Source of the DNA: Bryoerythrophyllum caledonicum
Taxonomy: Eukaryota; Streptophyta; Bryopsida; Pottiales; Pottiaceae
DNA length: 64,000 nucleotides
Direction of reading: 5' to 3'
NCBI GenBank assembly: GCA_963971425.1
Contig: OZ020515.1
Coordinates: 8,448,291 to 8,512,290 of the forward strand
Position numbers and translations under genes: made by a program. Of the stretch, positions 44,100-57,000 are shown one piece after another (positions within the stretch are counted from its first letter, which is position 1; the number at the start of each line of letters is the position of its first letter). Below the pieces are notes generated by a model. That model did not search any database. It saw only the letters and a list, made by a program, of their open reading frames with translations, and was not told where the DNA came from.

Positions 44100-46728
44100 G
44101 GATGGTTGTTCTTCATGGTTTTCTAAACTAGCTAAAATTAGTTGGAAAGCTATAAGAAAAACTTGTCAACTACTAGTACACTAAGAAAAAAAAAACACCA
44201 AGATGTTGACTAGCATTATAAGTATTAGCCACCTTCTGAGACAATCTACACGGGTATCACATAAGTTCATCAGGGTATCACCTCGGCATCTCCACACATT
44301 ATATACTTCAATAGGCTACCAAACTACAATCTAACCTTGATAACATCACACTTGTAATAGAACACCTTGATATTGTCACCCAAAACCTTGAAACCGATTT
44401 CCCTAGTTCAAAACTCCCTTGTTAATATACCTATGACTCTTCACAATATCACTTTTTTTTTTCAAAATCGGTAGTGTAAGTGTGGCAATAAAAAGTTGCA
44501 TAGATGAGTAAGTGTCGGATTGATGATACCTCAGTCATTTGTCTTGTTGCCCTTCGACTGTCGGCTCGAACCCTCTCCAAGTGCTGCCAAAAAAAATTAG
44601 AACTTCGGTACAATATACACAGAACAAAATTAGCAGTATAGATTCATCAAAATCGGTGGCTCAAATTCGAGTAGACCCTTGCCTCCCCTAGCAAGCTCGT
44701 CTACCCTTGGAGACTTGCCTTCTCGCCCGTGGCTGGATGGTTTACGATCAAACCCTATTTACAACTCGCCGACCCATGAGTTGGCCCTTGCCCCTTGTTC
44801 TGAATTTGCTTGTCGTAGTCGCCTTGTCCACCGTCAAACGCTCATGTCCCAAAACCCCGTGTTCTCGCTAAACCCTGTCTGGAAACCCCCTATGATGGAA
44901 TTTTCTCTCATTTGGATCCAATGCCCCTCAGTCATTGTCCCATCAGAGCCCCTCATTGTCCCGTCACAGAGCATCCGGATGTGCCTTCGCAACGCATGAC
45001 TTTGGTTTCAATTTAGCCACAAATTTTGTCTCCCATCATTGCCCTCCTATTGTGTTTGTGCCTCTCCATCTATTAATGTTTTTATTGCTTGGCGTGAAGT
45101 ATGTTTTGTGGTAACTTATATCATGTGAAATTTACCTTCAATTTTTGTGAAAGTTTGTTAGTGTTTTATTTTGTTGGTTACTTTGTTAAATTTTTCTGCA
45201 TTTTTTTCATAATATCACATTGTGCGTTAATTTGCCAAATGTGATATTATCAAATATGCCACACCTTGTTTATATCACACTTTTGAGTGAAATGGAGGGT
45301 GTGATATTATCAAGATTATATTGTACTTCAAAGTGGAGGTTGTAGCATTTTTGGCAATTATCATAAATTGATTTTAGGATTGATGTTGTTCTTTCCAGCC
45401 CTTTTTTGTTTTGTTTTCATGAGATAGCCATAGTGGCTACAACGGAAGGGGAGTTGTGGTAATTTTGGCTTTTGAGAGAGGTGCGAGGTGGAAATGTGTG
45501 GCGCTTGAGAAAGTGGAATGGAAGCAATTAGGCTCCAAGTAGGAAATGGAAATCAAAGCTCAAGTTCCTAGAGGAATCAACAACAAATTAATTGATTGGA
45601 GATTTGCACATTCATTGATACTAAGAGCAACTATCATGCACTAATGACTTGTCAGTGCACAAGATGGCCTATCTAATTGGCCATTATGTCAGAATTTTAT
45701 TTCTGAATTCTATTTCCAAACGCCAATGCCTTCAATTGGGAGCTTAATGGCGACCAACCTTGTCTACATGGTGGATCCACGTCCCCTACATTTCGCTCGT
45801 GCTAGCCCAACCTTCTCGCCTTCTGGCTTCGGACATGGGATGCCACAACAAAATTTGGCTTTTTTTTCTTTTTTTCTCCAATTTTTAACAAAGGCCTTAT
45901 AGCACGGAGTTTTTCTTTTTAGCAATCTGGCCCATTTTAGCCAAAAACAAAAGGGTTGGTTCTTTCCTTCATGGCATGCAGTGCCCTCTCGTTGTCACCA
46001 TTTGGCAAGTACTTGTATGTACCTCCACTTGCATCGTATCTAAAACTGCTTCTAATATCCCTTCTTGATGAAATGTGGCTGTCATGATATTGAAGCTTTG
46101 CTCCGTGAATTGTGGCAACAAGTACATTCATCCGGGAAGGTTTCTTTCACTTGTACATTTAGCTACGTACCATTTCAATATCTTGTAGGGTAAATTCAAT
46201 CTAGAATATGTTTTCACAAGTCAAAGTCATTTATGTCCACTATATTGATTATAAAATCTATTTCACTAAAATTGATAAGCAAAGTAGTGTTATAATATGT
46301 ATAATTATTTATCTACATTGGTGACATTATTTACATATGTTAAGTAGTTGAGTATCTTGTTGGACCAATTAATATAGTGTCAACATTTAGTGTTGGTGAC
46401 AATAGGACCTCCGTTCATTCTTTTCATTATTTACCCCACATTTCTTTTCTTCCATTTCACAGAAACCGAGGTGTTTGGAATTGTCCATACTCCAGACCTC
46501 CTATTTACAGATTATGCTGGACACTAGAATACTGTATTGTAATGGTATGCCTATAATTGGGTTCAATGGTAGGGGTGTTTTATTAGATGCTCATTCCTCT
46601 TATGCACATGAGGAACTTTATATATCATGATGTCCTCTGTAATTGGCCATGGCATTGTCTTAGAGTGTGGGCCTTGGACTTGGCAAGAGCTTTGCATATG
46701 AAATGGCACAGTGCCATCTTGACCCTTA
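44100..46728. other. Intergenic DNA, no gene recognised
   Basis: AT-rich except for a C-rich patch at 44650-45000, where an open frame (44679-44999) has no recognisable domain. Weak TGTGATATTATCA repetition at 45200-45320. Nothing else supportable. Confidence 0.4.
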
Positions 46729-46908
46729 CATGTGGGCCCGTATTTTATTTTGTAGAATACAAAGAGAGTATTAATGTTTAACAAGACTTACACCTTTGGA
46801 TTGAAGATTCCTCAACTACATCTTTCATTTGGAGGTCGTTTCAATATGTGGACCTTATCATGTTCAAATACGACACCATACATGTAGAATAGTGTGACCT
46901 TCTGACAT
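46729..46908 (+). mobile_element. Family A TTAA element, copy A9
   Basis: Forward copy (TATTTTATTTTGTAGAATAC ... TGACA) ending at TTAA 46909-46912, which is shared with element D1. The left end is degraded. Confidence 0.75.
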
Positions 46909-46912
46909 TTAA

Positions 46913-47220
46913 CCCTTCATGGCCTAAAGGCTAGTTTTGGGACTTTTTGGCACAATAAACCCGATAGCAAACTCTTTAGGCCACCTTCATGAAAATTTCA
47001 AAGAGGGATATAGAGTTGGAGGAAGATGGGCATCTATAGAGAAAATTGCCACAACAATCGGTGTAAGCATCAACGAGCTATAGTGATTTCCGTGATTTCC
47101 GTGAAGTCAGTTTCTGGATTTTTTGTGTTGAAATACATCCAGTGTGTAGATGTCATTGTGCATGATCTAGAATACTTGTAGATTCTCATAGCCCAAAAAA
47201 GCTCATCGGCATTAGAGGGG
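46913..47220. mobile_element. Family D TTAA element, copy D1
   Basis: CCCTTCATGGCC at the left and ATTAGAGGGG at the right, TTAA on both sides (46909-46912, 47221-47224). The interior (CTATAGTGATTTC, GTGAAGT, TACTTGTAGATTCT) matches D2 at 51607. Similarity continues beyond the right TTAA (GGGGATGGACAGA), so D forms part of a longer duplicated segment. Confidence 0.65.
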
Positions 47221-47224
47221 TTAA

Positions 47225-47899
47225 GGATTAAAAGGCCATGGTAGAATGACACTCTCGTTCCCGCAGAGGGGATGGACAGACATGGATGGGATCATCCCTC
47301 TCCGTTCCCTTGCCCACTCCTGCAGTCCCATTCTCATAGCCCATTCAAACCCTAAACCCTGAAACTAACCCCTAAAGGCTAAGAGCCCCTCAAGGGGACT
47401 CTTGGGACTTTAGAGGTAACCAATACTATCTAAAATTCTAATCTTAAATCCCTAATCTTGAATCCTATATCCTAAACTTGAATCCATGAACCCTACACCT
47501 TAACCTCTAAATTCCAAGGCGAGCTTTTGCAAATCTTGAGCACAAAATTTTGTACAAAGATGCAAGAAGAGGTACATGGGAATTTTTTCAATAAAAAATA
47601 AATATATCTATGTATATAATTTTCAATTGACCTACAGAAAAAAGTCATGCCATCTTCAGAATTTTTTTTAGAAATGCGGGCTTATCGAGCAACTCAGGTA
47701 TCTTTTGTTGGAACATTCTATTGAATGTGAGATTTTTAAAAAACACACACATAAAACACTTCACTCAACACAATAGTCATCCAACCAAACTATCCTAATA
47801 TCCATGGTCAAAATGCTCCAAAATTGCAAACAAATCACCACGCTCCATAAAGTTTGAGCTCACGCTAACACCGACCGCAACAAACAAGCTGACAAATCA
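47225..47899. other. Intergenic DNA with a minimal TTAA-like hairpin
   Basis: Contains GGGGATGGACAGACATGGATG and CCCTAAACCCT-like repeats shared with 51960-52090. At 47369-47416 a 48-bp hairpin CCCCTAAAGGCTAAGAG ... CTCTTGGGACTTTAGAGG, flanked by CTAA and TAAC, looks like a TTAA element reduced to its two ends. Confidence 0.5.
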
Positions 47900-48380
47900 A
47901 CAAAGGAAGGTTGAGAGAAAGCCTACCGAGATGCCAAACACTCCTACGAACACGCTTATGCCACCCCATACTACTTTCATAGATATGAATGGCCCTTTAC
48001 GGACAAAACCCTTGACAAAGGCCCCATAAGATTCTTAGACAAATACCTCAAAAACACGACCTCAAAAATGATTTGGAAATAGTTACGGAAAATTTCCTAA
48101 TATTGATAAATGGACCGCAAATACAAACATTGACAACAAACTTCCTATCAATTTTTGGAAAAACCCCATAACTACGGACTCACAAAAACTTGCCTAATCA
48201 AATTCTGTACCGAACAATATATGGAAAATGCCCATAAACAACTCTTCTTTGGCATAGAAAGATTCCCCTCCATAACATGTTTAATATGCAACACTATTGA
48301 CCCGGACACATGGCTACACGTTTTTTCATATACACGTCTTGTCACGGGACGTGGCGTCAAGGGCCTCTCCGTATCGTAGT
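47900..48380 (+). mobile_element. LINE-type (non-LTR) retrotransposon 3' fragment
   Basis: A broken reading frame around KAYRDAKHSYEHAY (about 47918) and, after a frame change, an open stretch (48155-48379) with CLICNTIDPDTWLHV. This CxxC...DTWxHV motif is the zinc-knuckle segment found after reverse transcriptase in plant LINE-like elements. The reverse transcriptase itself is absent, so this is a 5'-truncated relic, as is usual for LINEs. Confidence 0.5.
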
Positions 48381-48420
48381 TTTAGAGTAGATTAGTTTAT
48401 TGCTAATCTACGGGATTAGG

Positions 48421-49860
48421 GACATACGATGGCGCATTGCATTCATCCATGGATGTTTTCCATCCACTTAGGGTTGTGTGTGTCCGCACAGGTCCTTGAC
48501 TAAACGTCTTTGTCAAGTCAAGCTTTGTAAGTTAAGGTGGAGAATAGAGATTGTGAGTTCTTGCTTGTAAGTAATGGTGTAGTCATTAGTAAAGGCTCCT
48601 ACATACTTTCCCACTATCTTGCACTTGTTGATTCTCGTGGCGTGCGAGACGTTTGACTACGTGTGATTTGCATCTCTTTCACTTGACAAAGACCTCCTCA
48701 TATTTCTCTTGTTTTTGCACCATATTTGGATTTTAAATGTTGTAGAAAACGTGAAGATTAGAGGACTAGTGGGTTACAAATATTTAGACTTAATATGCTT
48801 GAGTGATGCTTAAGTGCGAGCCTTGGTTGTTTCAACTTCATGTTCTGGAGAGAAGGAGTTGTTCTGGAGGTTGTCTGCCGAAGTGAGGGAGGAAGCCCGA
48901 TTTTTCATCCTCCAGAATCATCTGTGGGCGCGCATTCATCCCGTTGCGGGCTAGGCGACTGTGGGTTGGGTGGCGTAGCCATGTGTTCATTGTAGAGATT
49001 GGGACGTGGATATAGGCCTAGGAGGAATCGGGCTTTGACTTGGAACATGGACTGCGGGGCCAAGACCCACTTGCTTGGTTGACTTGGAACATGGGCTTTG
49101 GGGACTGCGAGGTCAACAATTGGCTGTTGGGAGAGCGCGCCACGTGGCATCCGTGGGTTCTAAACCCTAAACCCTAAACCCTTGCAGACGTGATGATGAA
49201 GGGCGGGCGGTTAATTACGTGATCAAACACCATGCATGAAGCACCCTGGAGATTACATCGTGAGCGAGCCTTTACTGCGACCTATATCTTAACAGCCTAG
49301 GACACGTGGCGCAAAAAGGGGCAGAGACTCAAAGCCGTTGGCCCCGAATTGCAACAAACAAAAGGTACCGCAAAGCCTACCGAAACTCCCAAAAGCGTCA
49401 GTTTTGGTGCTCAAATTTCAGAAGTCCCTTGAGCGAGCACCTTAATTTTCCAACTTTTGCAAATTTAGTCATTTTGCGATTCTAACCGTATAACACCTTA
49501 AATGACGCATACGTAGTAAAGTACAAATATACATCTTGTCAAACAGTGAAAAATGAAATTTGTTTTTATTTATTCTCATTTTTTCTCCTTTCGTAAGAAG
49601 TGTTTGGAGGCAACCCTATGGCTCGCAACTTACGGGTCTCATGATGGCTTGACCAACGTAAGGTACTGACTGCAGGCAAAGACCAATAAGAATGTGGAGA
49701 TGTTGCACATCCGTATTGAAAGATCGTCAATAGTCAGCCCTGCCAATTGTGTGGTCAAAGAAGACAAAAGCCTGAGTGAGCTCTCTCAGTATTAGTGATG
49801 AGCTTGTCACTTTGTACGCACACCTCGTAGTAGTGTTTGTGTAGATACAGTCTACCCTCT
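48421..49860. other. Intergenic DNA with short interstitial telomere-type repeat
   Basis: No gene recognised. At 49161-49182 there are three CCCTAAA units, the Arabidopsis-type telomere repeat, far too short for a telomere. Moderately GC-rich around 48890-49330. Confidence 0.5.
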
Positions 49861-49864
49861 TTAA

Positions 49865-50080
49865 CCCTCAGAACGTCGGTCCGGGACCGTATATGTAGGC
49901 ACATATTTTACTCTCTAGAACATTAAAAATGTATTAAATTTTAGCAAGACTTACACCACTAGATTAAAGATTCTTCAAGTAACATCTTTCTTTTGGAGGT
50001 CATTTCAATATCATGTTCAAATACGACACCATACATGTAGAATATTGTGGCCACTAGCGGCACCTTTTGACTTTTTAGAG
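49865..50080 (+). mobile_element. Family A TTAA element, copy A10
   Basis: TTAA on both sides (49861-49864, 50081-50084), CCCTCAGAACGTCGG left end. 216 bp. Its right TTAA is the left TTAA of the next element. Confidence 0.85.
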
Positions 50081-50084
50081 TTAA

Positions 50085-50670
50085 TCTCTAAAGGCCAAAG
50101 GTATTTTTCCCTCAAGAAATACTCTAAAGCTGGACTATTAAAAAGTGGCAAGATAATCTAATTTTGAGGCAAAATTTTGGACTTTTAACTATAAGATCTT
50201 AAAATAGTCTTTGATATGAACATACCAATTATTTTGGGTGCAATCCATTGCACTGATATGAAGATTACAGCATTTGAAGTGCAAAAAAATAAAATCCCCT
50301 CCCCCTTGTCCAACAATGTGTGAAAATGTTTGACTTGGGTTAAAATGTTTTTGAACACTAAAGACAATAATGTTTTTTTGAGATCTTCCAAGAAGGTGAT
50401 ATTCCCTATATGTATGGAAAATCTCATTGTCAATAGAAACTCTAGCAAAAAAATTGGAGTTGCCCAGAGTCCCTAGTTTGACCTTTGAAAGCTAATAACT
50501 TTCATATTATGAATCCAATTTATTTTTTTAAGAAAATAAAAATTCCACAAAGCCCTTATTAGGGACAATTCAGTATACATATTTTTTTTAAATAAAGATT
50601 CTTTTTCCAAATTTTACAAACTTGCCCAAAATGAAAAACGTCCTCCTAGGGTTAAATGGGCCTTAAGGGG
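50085..50670 (-). mobile_element. Family E TTAA element, internally deleted copy
   Basis: TCTCTAAAGGCC ... GGCCTTAAGGGG with TTAA on both sides (50081-50084, 50671-50674). 586 bp against about 940 for full copies. It keeps CAACAATGTGTGAAAATG and TTTGACTTGGGTT but lacks the central part. A typical internally deleted derivative. Confidence 0.78.
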
Positions 50671-50674
50671 TTAA

Positions 50675-51224
50675 ATGTTAATGGCAAGGAGAGGAAAAAG
50701 CTGTAACATGTATAAAAAATATCACCTATCAAGTTTTCAACAAAAAATTTAGCCAATTTTCATCCAATATTCTCATCAATTAGGACAATTTTCATTCACA
50801 ATAGTTACCTCAAACCCTATACAACATTTTATCCAGTCTGTTTTACTCGCGTGCATTGTATTTATTTGCCCTTGCTCCTACCTACAGCCATATAATTTCT
50901 CTAATTTTACCAACTTTAACATTTATAGAAGTGATATTTATAAAGTAGGGAGCGAAACAAATCATACCACTGAACATATAACACTTGATAGTGTAAATTT
51001 TTAGAAAGCCTAATTTGCATAGCATACATGAGACTATAACATTTTAAGAGGAAAGATTGTATGGCTATTGTTAGGAACATTGTCACAATCCACTAGAGGG
51101 ACTGCTAGTGCTACTCTCATTAAGTTGGCAACACAAAATTCAAACACAAACACTAAATATCAACAAGGTCTAAGTATGGCCGACACTAAATGTAAATCTA
51201 ACACTATTTGCCACGTTTAGTATA
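50675..51224. other. AT-rich intergenic DNA
   Basis: Nothing recognised. Confidence 0.5.
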
Positions 51225-51595
51225 TACCGTAGGTGAACCTCTAGTTCGGCACCTTAATGCCGAATAATTAATTAAAGTGAAAAAATGACATTCGGCATTC
51301 AAAATTACAATAATGTTATTTTCGGCAAGAAATCAAATACTACTATATTTGGCCTGTTTTGGCACCCATGGGAATTGAACTCAAGACCTTGGGATTCCCA
51401 ACTCAAGTGCTTGTGCATGATTGTCATGGATGAAGACTTTTCCAAGCCTTGATCCCCTTTGATGTCTCTACATGTGCCAAAATCTGTAAATATTCATTTT
51501 TTGCAATTTCGGCATTTCCAAAAAAACATTTTCCACTTAATTCGGCATGGGCTTTTCTAATTAATTTATGCCGGACCAGAGGTTCACCTACGGTA
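51225..51595 (-). mobile_element. TIR element T2 with internal tRNA-like B box
   Basis: Ends TACCGTAGGTGAACCTCT and its inverse. On the minus strand GGCTTGGAAAAGTCT is followed about 70 bp later by GAGTTCAATTCCC, the same arrangement as in T1 (2363-2738). Extra inner inverted pieces around ATGCCGAATAATTAATTAA and TTAATTTATGCCGG lengthen the stem. Confidence 0.75.
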
Positions 51596-51606
51596 GTTGG
51601 AGTTAA

Positions 51607-51893
51607 CCCTTTTAGAACAAGAGGCCCATAGATGGTCACTTTTGGTGTAAACTACCAATTTGGTGGGCTTATACTTCATCTTTGTTTGATTTGCAACCTA
51701 AGTTAGATTTGGAGGATCTGTACACTTCCGATGAATGCGGTGAGAATGTGCACCAGAGTTTCACAAGCAAACTATAGTGATTTCTGTGAAGTGGGATCGC
51801 AATGAATCTACCATCTTTATAGATGATGTTCTACATCATGTGTTATACTCGTAGATTCTTCCCAGGCCTTGTGAACTTGTAGGCCTTAAAGTG
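51607..51893. mobile_element. Family D TTAA element, copy D2
   Basis: CCCTTTTAGAACAAGAGGCC left end, AGGCCTTAAAGTG right end, TTAA on both sides (51603-51606, 51894-51897). 287 bp, related to D1. Confidence 0.68.
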
Positions 51894-51897
51894 TTAA

Positions 51898-52371
51898 AGA
51901 AATATTAGATGTGTCTACTTAATACTGGGTTTCTTCAAGGGCTATGGTAGAAGGATTTCCTTGTTGTTTCCTGAGGGGATGGACAGAGATGGATGAGGTC
52001 ATCCCCCTCCATGTTCCCTTGTCTATTCCCATAGCCCCATCTAAATCCTAAATCCTAAAACTCACCAATAAATCCAAAATCCCTAATCCTACATATTGTT
52101 TGGATAAGTGATCGCATATGTAACTTTGATCTATTCATTTTCTATTGAATTTGGGTGAAAGTTGGTTGATTTTCTATATTAAATCAATGGATTGATTGGA
52201 TGAAAATTTAAAATGATAAAATTTACAAGATAAACGAAATGGCTACAAGAAGAAATTACTTTGGCATGTTTTTTTTCTTTGTTGTTGAACTTATAGAAGA
52301 TCAATAACTACATACTAATTACTGTAGGCTGAAATTCTATTGCAATATAAATGTTATCGTAAGATCTTACT
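51898..52371. other. Intergenic DNA related to the flank of D1
   Basis: GAGGGGATGGACAGAGATGG and the CTAAATCCTAAA tail parallel 47260-47360, showing that D lies in a larger dispersed repeat. The remainder is AT-rich. Confidence 0.5.
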
Positions 52372-52508
52372 GCTTGTTGAGTTTCTTGTGGGTTGAATGC
52401 TTGTTGAGTTTTCTTGTGGGTTGAATGCTTGTTGAGTTTTCTTGTGGGTTGAATGCTTGTTGAGTTTTCTTGTGGGTTGAATGCTTGTTGAGTCTTCTTG
52501 TGGGTTGA
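52372..52508. repeat. 27-28 bp minisatellite, five copies
   Basis: Five head-to-tail units of GCTTGTTGAGTTTTCTTG plus TGGGTTGAAT, very little diverged, so recent. Confidence 0.95.
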
Positions 52509-54003
52509 GACTATTGTAGGAAATGAAAATTACAACAAATGTCAAAATTAGTCATTGAATGTCTAGTTTATAAATGAAAAGAGTTTTATTTTATTTTATT
52601 TTATTTGAATGAAGTTCGTAAATAATTATCATTTAATGGATGAATAGATTAAAATTTGTGAGCCCAAGAATATTCAACATCTTTCATTCAAAGCTCAAAT
52701 TGTACTTAAATCGAAAATCTCATTTAAAGACACATGTGAGGATCTTTTCAAAGTTATTATGTGTTTATTTCTATATATAAAATTGATCATCTATTTGGTT
52801 GACCTTTTTTTTAGTGAAGTGGGCAATGCCTTACACTATTTAAATCATATGTTGGATATATTAAAGATTTTTTTGTCTTCAATATTACATTCAACAAAAT
52901 TTACAAAAGATCTATAATTGCATTCATTTCACCTACATGTCATTTAATTTATGGATTTTATTAATTGTAAATAGAATGAAGCGCCAAATGAAGTTGGTTA
53001 ATTACACAAAGGCTTAAAGAAAAATTAAATTGAATGAGGAAGCCAAATAGTATCCAATTATCTATTTTATATGTTTAAAATTTCTATATTAGACAAACTA
53101 ATATTAATGTGGGTTGAAAAGTAAAAAGTGGATGAATGCCGATTTGTATGTCTACATTAAAATATGTCACCACTCTTATATGAAAAATAATTAAAGTATA
53201 CACAACCTTTGTCACCTAGTGACATTGGTAGATTTCAAAGATTGAAGGAACTTTATACAATACTAATTTTACTCCAACCCTAATTGAATGACATAGGAAC
53301 AACACTTGATTGTTGGATATTCAATTTCAAACATGCCATTTCATAAGGTAAACATGAGATTGCAATCAAATGCTTGAAGATCCATGGACAACAAACAAGA
53401 CATGGGCAATTAGTTGATTCAAAAGAATTGATTTTGTATGTGATTCAATAATCGCCCTGAAGCTTGGAAATTAACCAAAAGAAAGTTTACTTATATGTCA
53501 ATTGGATCATTATCATATCTATTATTGAATTGCTTCAAGGTGAGTTGAGTTGACTCATGGGTGTTTTATACTTAACACATACTATTTTCATATGATGACA
53601 GTTTCAAAAATATAACCTTATTTTACAATGGTATGTTAAAAAATAATCTATTTCTTTTCTTTCTCAAAACCTATCTTTGTTATATGCTACAATGGTGGAA
53701 TTGATAAACTTGAGAGTTAAAGATACTATTGGTAGAAAGGATGATGGAGATGAATCAGAAGTAGAAATATTTTTGGCCATTAATTTCAATTGGAGCAACT
53801 TAACTTCATTTTTTGTGAAGATTATTATGATTTTTGCACTTCAAATGGTTGGGTATTTGAATAAGAAAGTGGAGGATATAAGTGTTCAAATGTGCCACAA
53901 AAAAGAATTGAAAGAAGTAAAAAAACTTCTTTCTAGAAATGTTTACTTAACTATGGCGAGTTCAAAGTGTAAGAAGATGTAATGTAAAATTGAAGTATAT
54001 GGG
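52509..54003. other. AT-rich upstream region of the giant kinase gene
   Basis: Probable promoter and 5' leader. An open frame at 53677-53982 is in the same frame as the following CDS but separated from it by a TAA at 53980. It could be an upstream exon with an unrecognised splice or a non-coding frame. Confidence 0.4.
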
Positions 54004-57000
54004 ATGGCAAAGACGAAAGCCTCGATAGTTGGTGAACCATCCCTTCTTCCCGCCACATTTGCCTTTGGAAGGAAAAAGGCATCACCCAATGCTTCTATAA
54101 AGAATCTTGCAGAGGGTTTTGTCGTTGCAGGAAAGAAATCATTGATTGGAAGTGATTTGAAGCATTGTTGCCAAGGATCTAGCAATAGTTCTATCAAAAA
54201 GGATCCATCTCAAATAATTAGTGTTTTAATTGGCACAAAGGATGGAATTCACAAATGGCTACGTATGTCCGGACCGGCAAGATGTGCTTTATGGATTGAA
54301 CGTACATCATTAGCATGTCAAGATGAGAGGCATGACTCATCCGCAACATTAGAATTGGTGTATAGGCAACGAGACTTTCAAGTCATTCATATACCAATAT
54401 TACAAGAATGCAAAATTATTTTGTCAATCGCACGACAATCAGAGTCTAAAAAAGATATAACATCGGAAATTAATAATGATGACCCCGATTTTGATTGGAG
54501 TGGTCTTAGACATAGAGATACTAAACAAATGAGTGATGAAAATACAAAGAATGACACAGGATGGCAGAGTCTAGCTCCAACAACAAGATGGTATATCTTA
54601 ATGAAAGTTTCAACATTTAAAAAATTACATAACATGCTATCTTGTGGTGGTGCACTATGGGAATTTCGGCGCCTTCTATTGCAGGTGGTTTTAAATTTAA
54701 TACATATATTTTTTATCAAATCTTCACAATAGATTTTTTGCTTCAAATTATATCCAATCAAAGTGTTCTCAATTACATTTGAGATTTTTTCAAATAAATC
54801 TCTTATAACTTAGAGTTGAATTTAAAAGTACAATTTTTTGTCATTTAATAAAATCATTATTCATATAAAACATATTCTAGGTAATAAATCTACCTGAATT
54901 CCTTGACATTGATTTCCGCAATGTAGACCTTCAAAAACACCTTATCCATCATCCATATGCAATATTTTTATTTAGATGTGATGCTATTATGACACGGACG
55001 ACTTCCAAAGGTCTTCTTATTTGGAAAATAGTTCGATTTGATTTTGATCAAGGAAAAGTAACTCTTGCAGGGGGTGAAACTTTAAAAGGACTTATGTGTT
55101 GTGTTGACAATAATGTGTATGAAAAATCAAAGGATGAAATTTACCATCCTAAAGAAGATATTCAACATAACAAACATCTTCATAAAATCATTCATGATGC
55201 TTGTGAACATGAAAACCCTAAATGTTATACTCTCCGTTGGGCAGTATGGAGAGGTGTGTATCAAGTCGGGCCTTTGGAAACAATGTTAACTTCTGCATTT
55301 GTAGATGAAGATGATTATATGATATTGAAATCTTTAACAACATTTTTTACAACATGGAAAGATAAAGAATTATGTCAAAGTTGTGAAACATTAGATAGCG
55401 GCACCTCATTTCGAGGAAGAGTAATTTTAAATTCAACATGGAAGCTTTCGTCAAAAGAAAGATGTGCACTTTTGCATTTGCAAAGTACTAATCAAGAATT
55501 ACGTCAACAAGGATTACGTACTTTGCTAAATTTGTTGCTTGTTGTTGGAAATCAAACTGAGAGGGCTTTAAAAGCAACACAAATAAACTTGAACGGATTT
55601 GAAGAAATGAAGTCAGAGAAATCAAGTATAATTGGTGAAAAAATATGTGCTAAGTCACAACATGGTCTTCAATGGCAACAACTTCTTGAATGGGTGGATA
55701 ATGGATTTCTCAAAGTTTTGTTGAAAGAAGGCATAGGAACAATATTAAAAGATAGCCAATCCGTTTTTATTCTTGTAGAAGATTTAGCAAATGCATGTTT
55801 ACAAGTGATAAGTATCATTCCGGGTGAAGGAACACGTCAAATAGTAGATTTTTTTCTCTTAAGATTGCAATATTTAATTGAGGTACTAGCAACATTGAAG
55901 ATTGACACCCCTCAACAAGAGGTTCCACGGGTAAAAAGGATGGAAAAACTAAGAATTCCTTTTGAAGAGATGGTATATTTTTGTCAACTACTTGCTCATG
56001 TGGTTTCATCTTCGGTGTCAGCTGCTTCAAGCTTGGCAAATATGGATGGATTAGTATTAATAATAAGTCTTTACTCTAAAATTGCAAAAGAATTTCATGT
56101 GGATGTTAGCAATTTGAATTTATTTAAATCCAATATTGGTTTGACGCTTGTGCCTGGTGAAGTCTTTGGGCTTGATAAACATTCCTCAAAAGTGTCAAAA
56201 CTTATTGGACCAAGGGGGTCATGCCTCCAAGGAAAGTCTTCCAAAAAACTACATTTGCAAAAAGTATCTATATCATCTCGTATTTCACATGCATTCTTTG
56301 CAATATATTCCAAAGTTTCAAATGTTATTTTAGAAGATAATATAAGGTCTAATACCTTGAAATTACAATTTGGAAGTCATATTCCAAGATTAAAGGCACG
56401 AATATCTTCTGAGTTTGTAATTGCAAATTATCCATATCCCACACAATGGTCATCTACAATTGTTGATATTATGTCAAAAGCAAAATATTATCTATTGCAA
56501 TCATTGGTTGCCATGTTGGAATCTCAAAGTATAATCCTCAATAAGTGCAAGAAAAAACTTTTTGTGGAAATAACAAGCTCAAATTTTTTGTCTTGGTGTA
56601 CTTTAGATTTAATTGGAGGTTCTTCAAATGCATTTCCACCCTATATTGGAGATAAGTTAAACAAAAATATATTTAAACTCATCTATTTACTAGATAAAGA
56701 GCCAAATCAAAATAAATCTTATGTCAAACATCCTTCTTTGGAAACTCCATCTAGTGCTCAATATGTAAAAGAAACAAATTGGTATTGGAGTGGACCTGGG
56801 CCACCTTTACTTCAACCTCCACAAATAAAGCTTTCAGGAATCGTGCTAGTGGAGTTAAAAGAAAGTATGGACTATATTATAAATTGTCTCATGACCAATT
56901 TACGAAGGCATGTATTTCAAGATGGTCGTGTGTTAGCAAAATATGGAGAAGGATATACCAAAGAATATATATCTTCTTTGTGGATTGACTTGGCTTGTTT

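Noticed and set aside
49161-49182. Telomere or chromosome end
   Set aside because: Only three CCCTAAA units within ordinary intergenic DNA; an interstitial motif.
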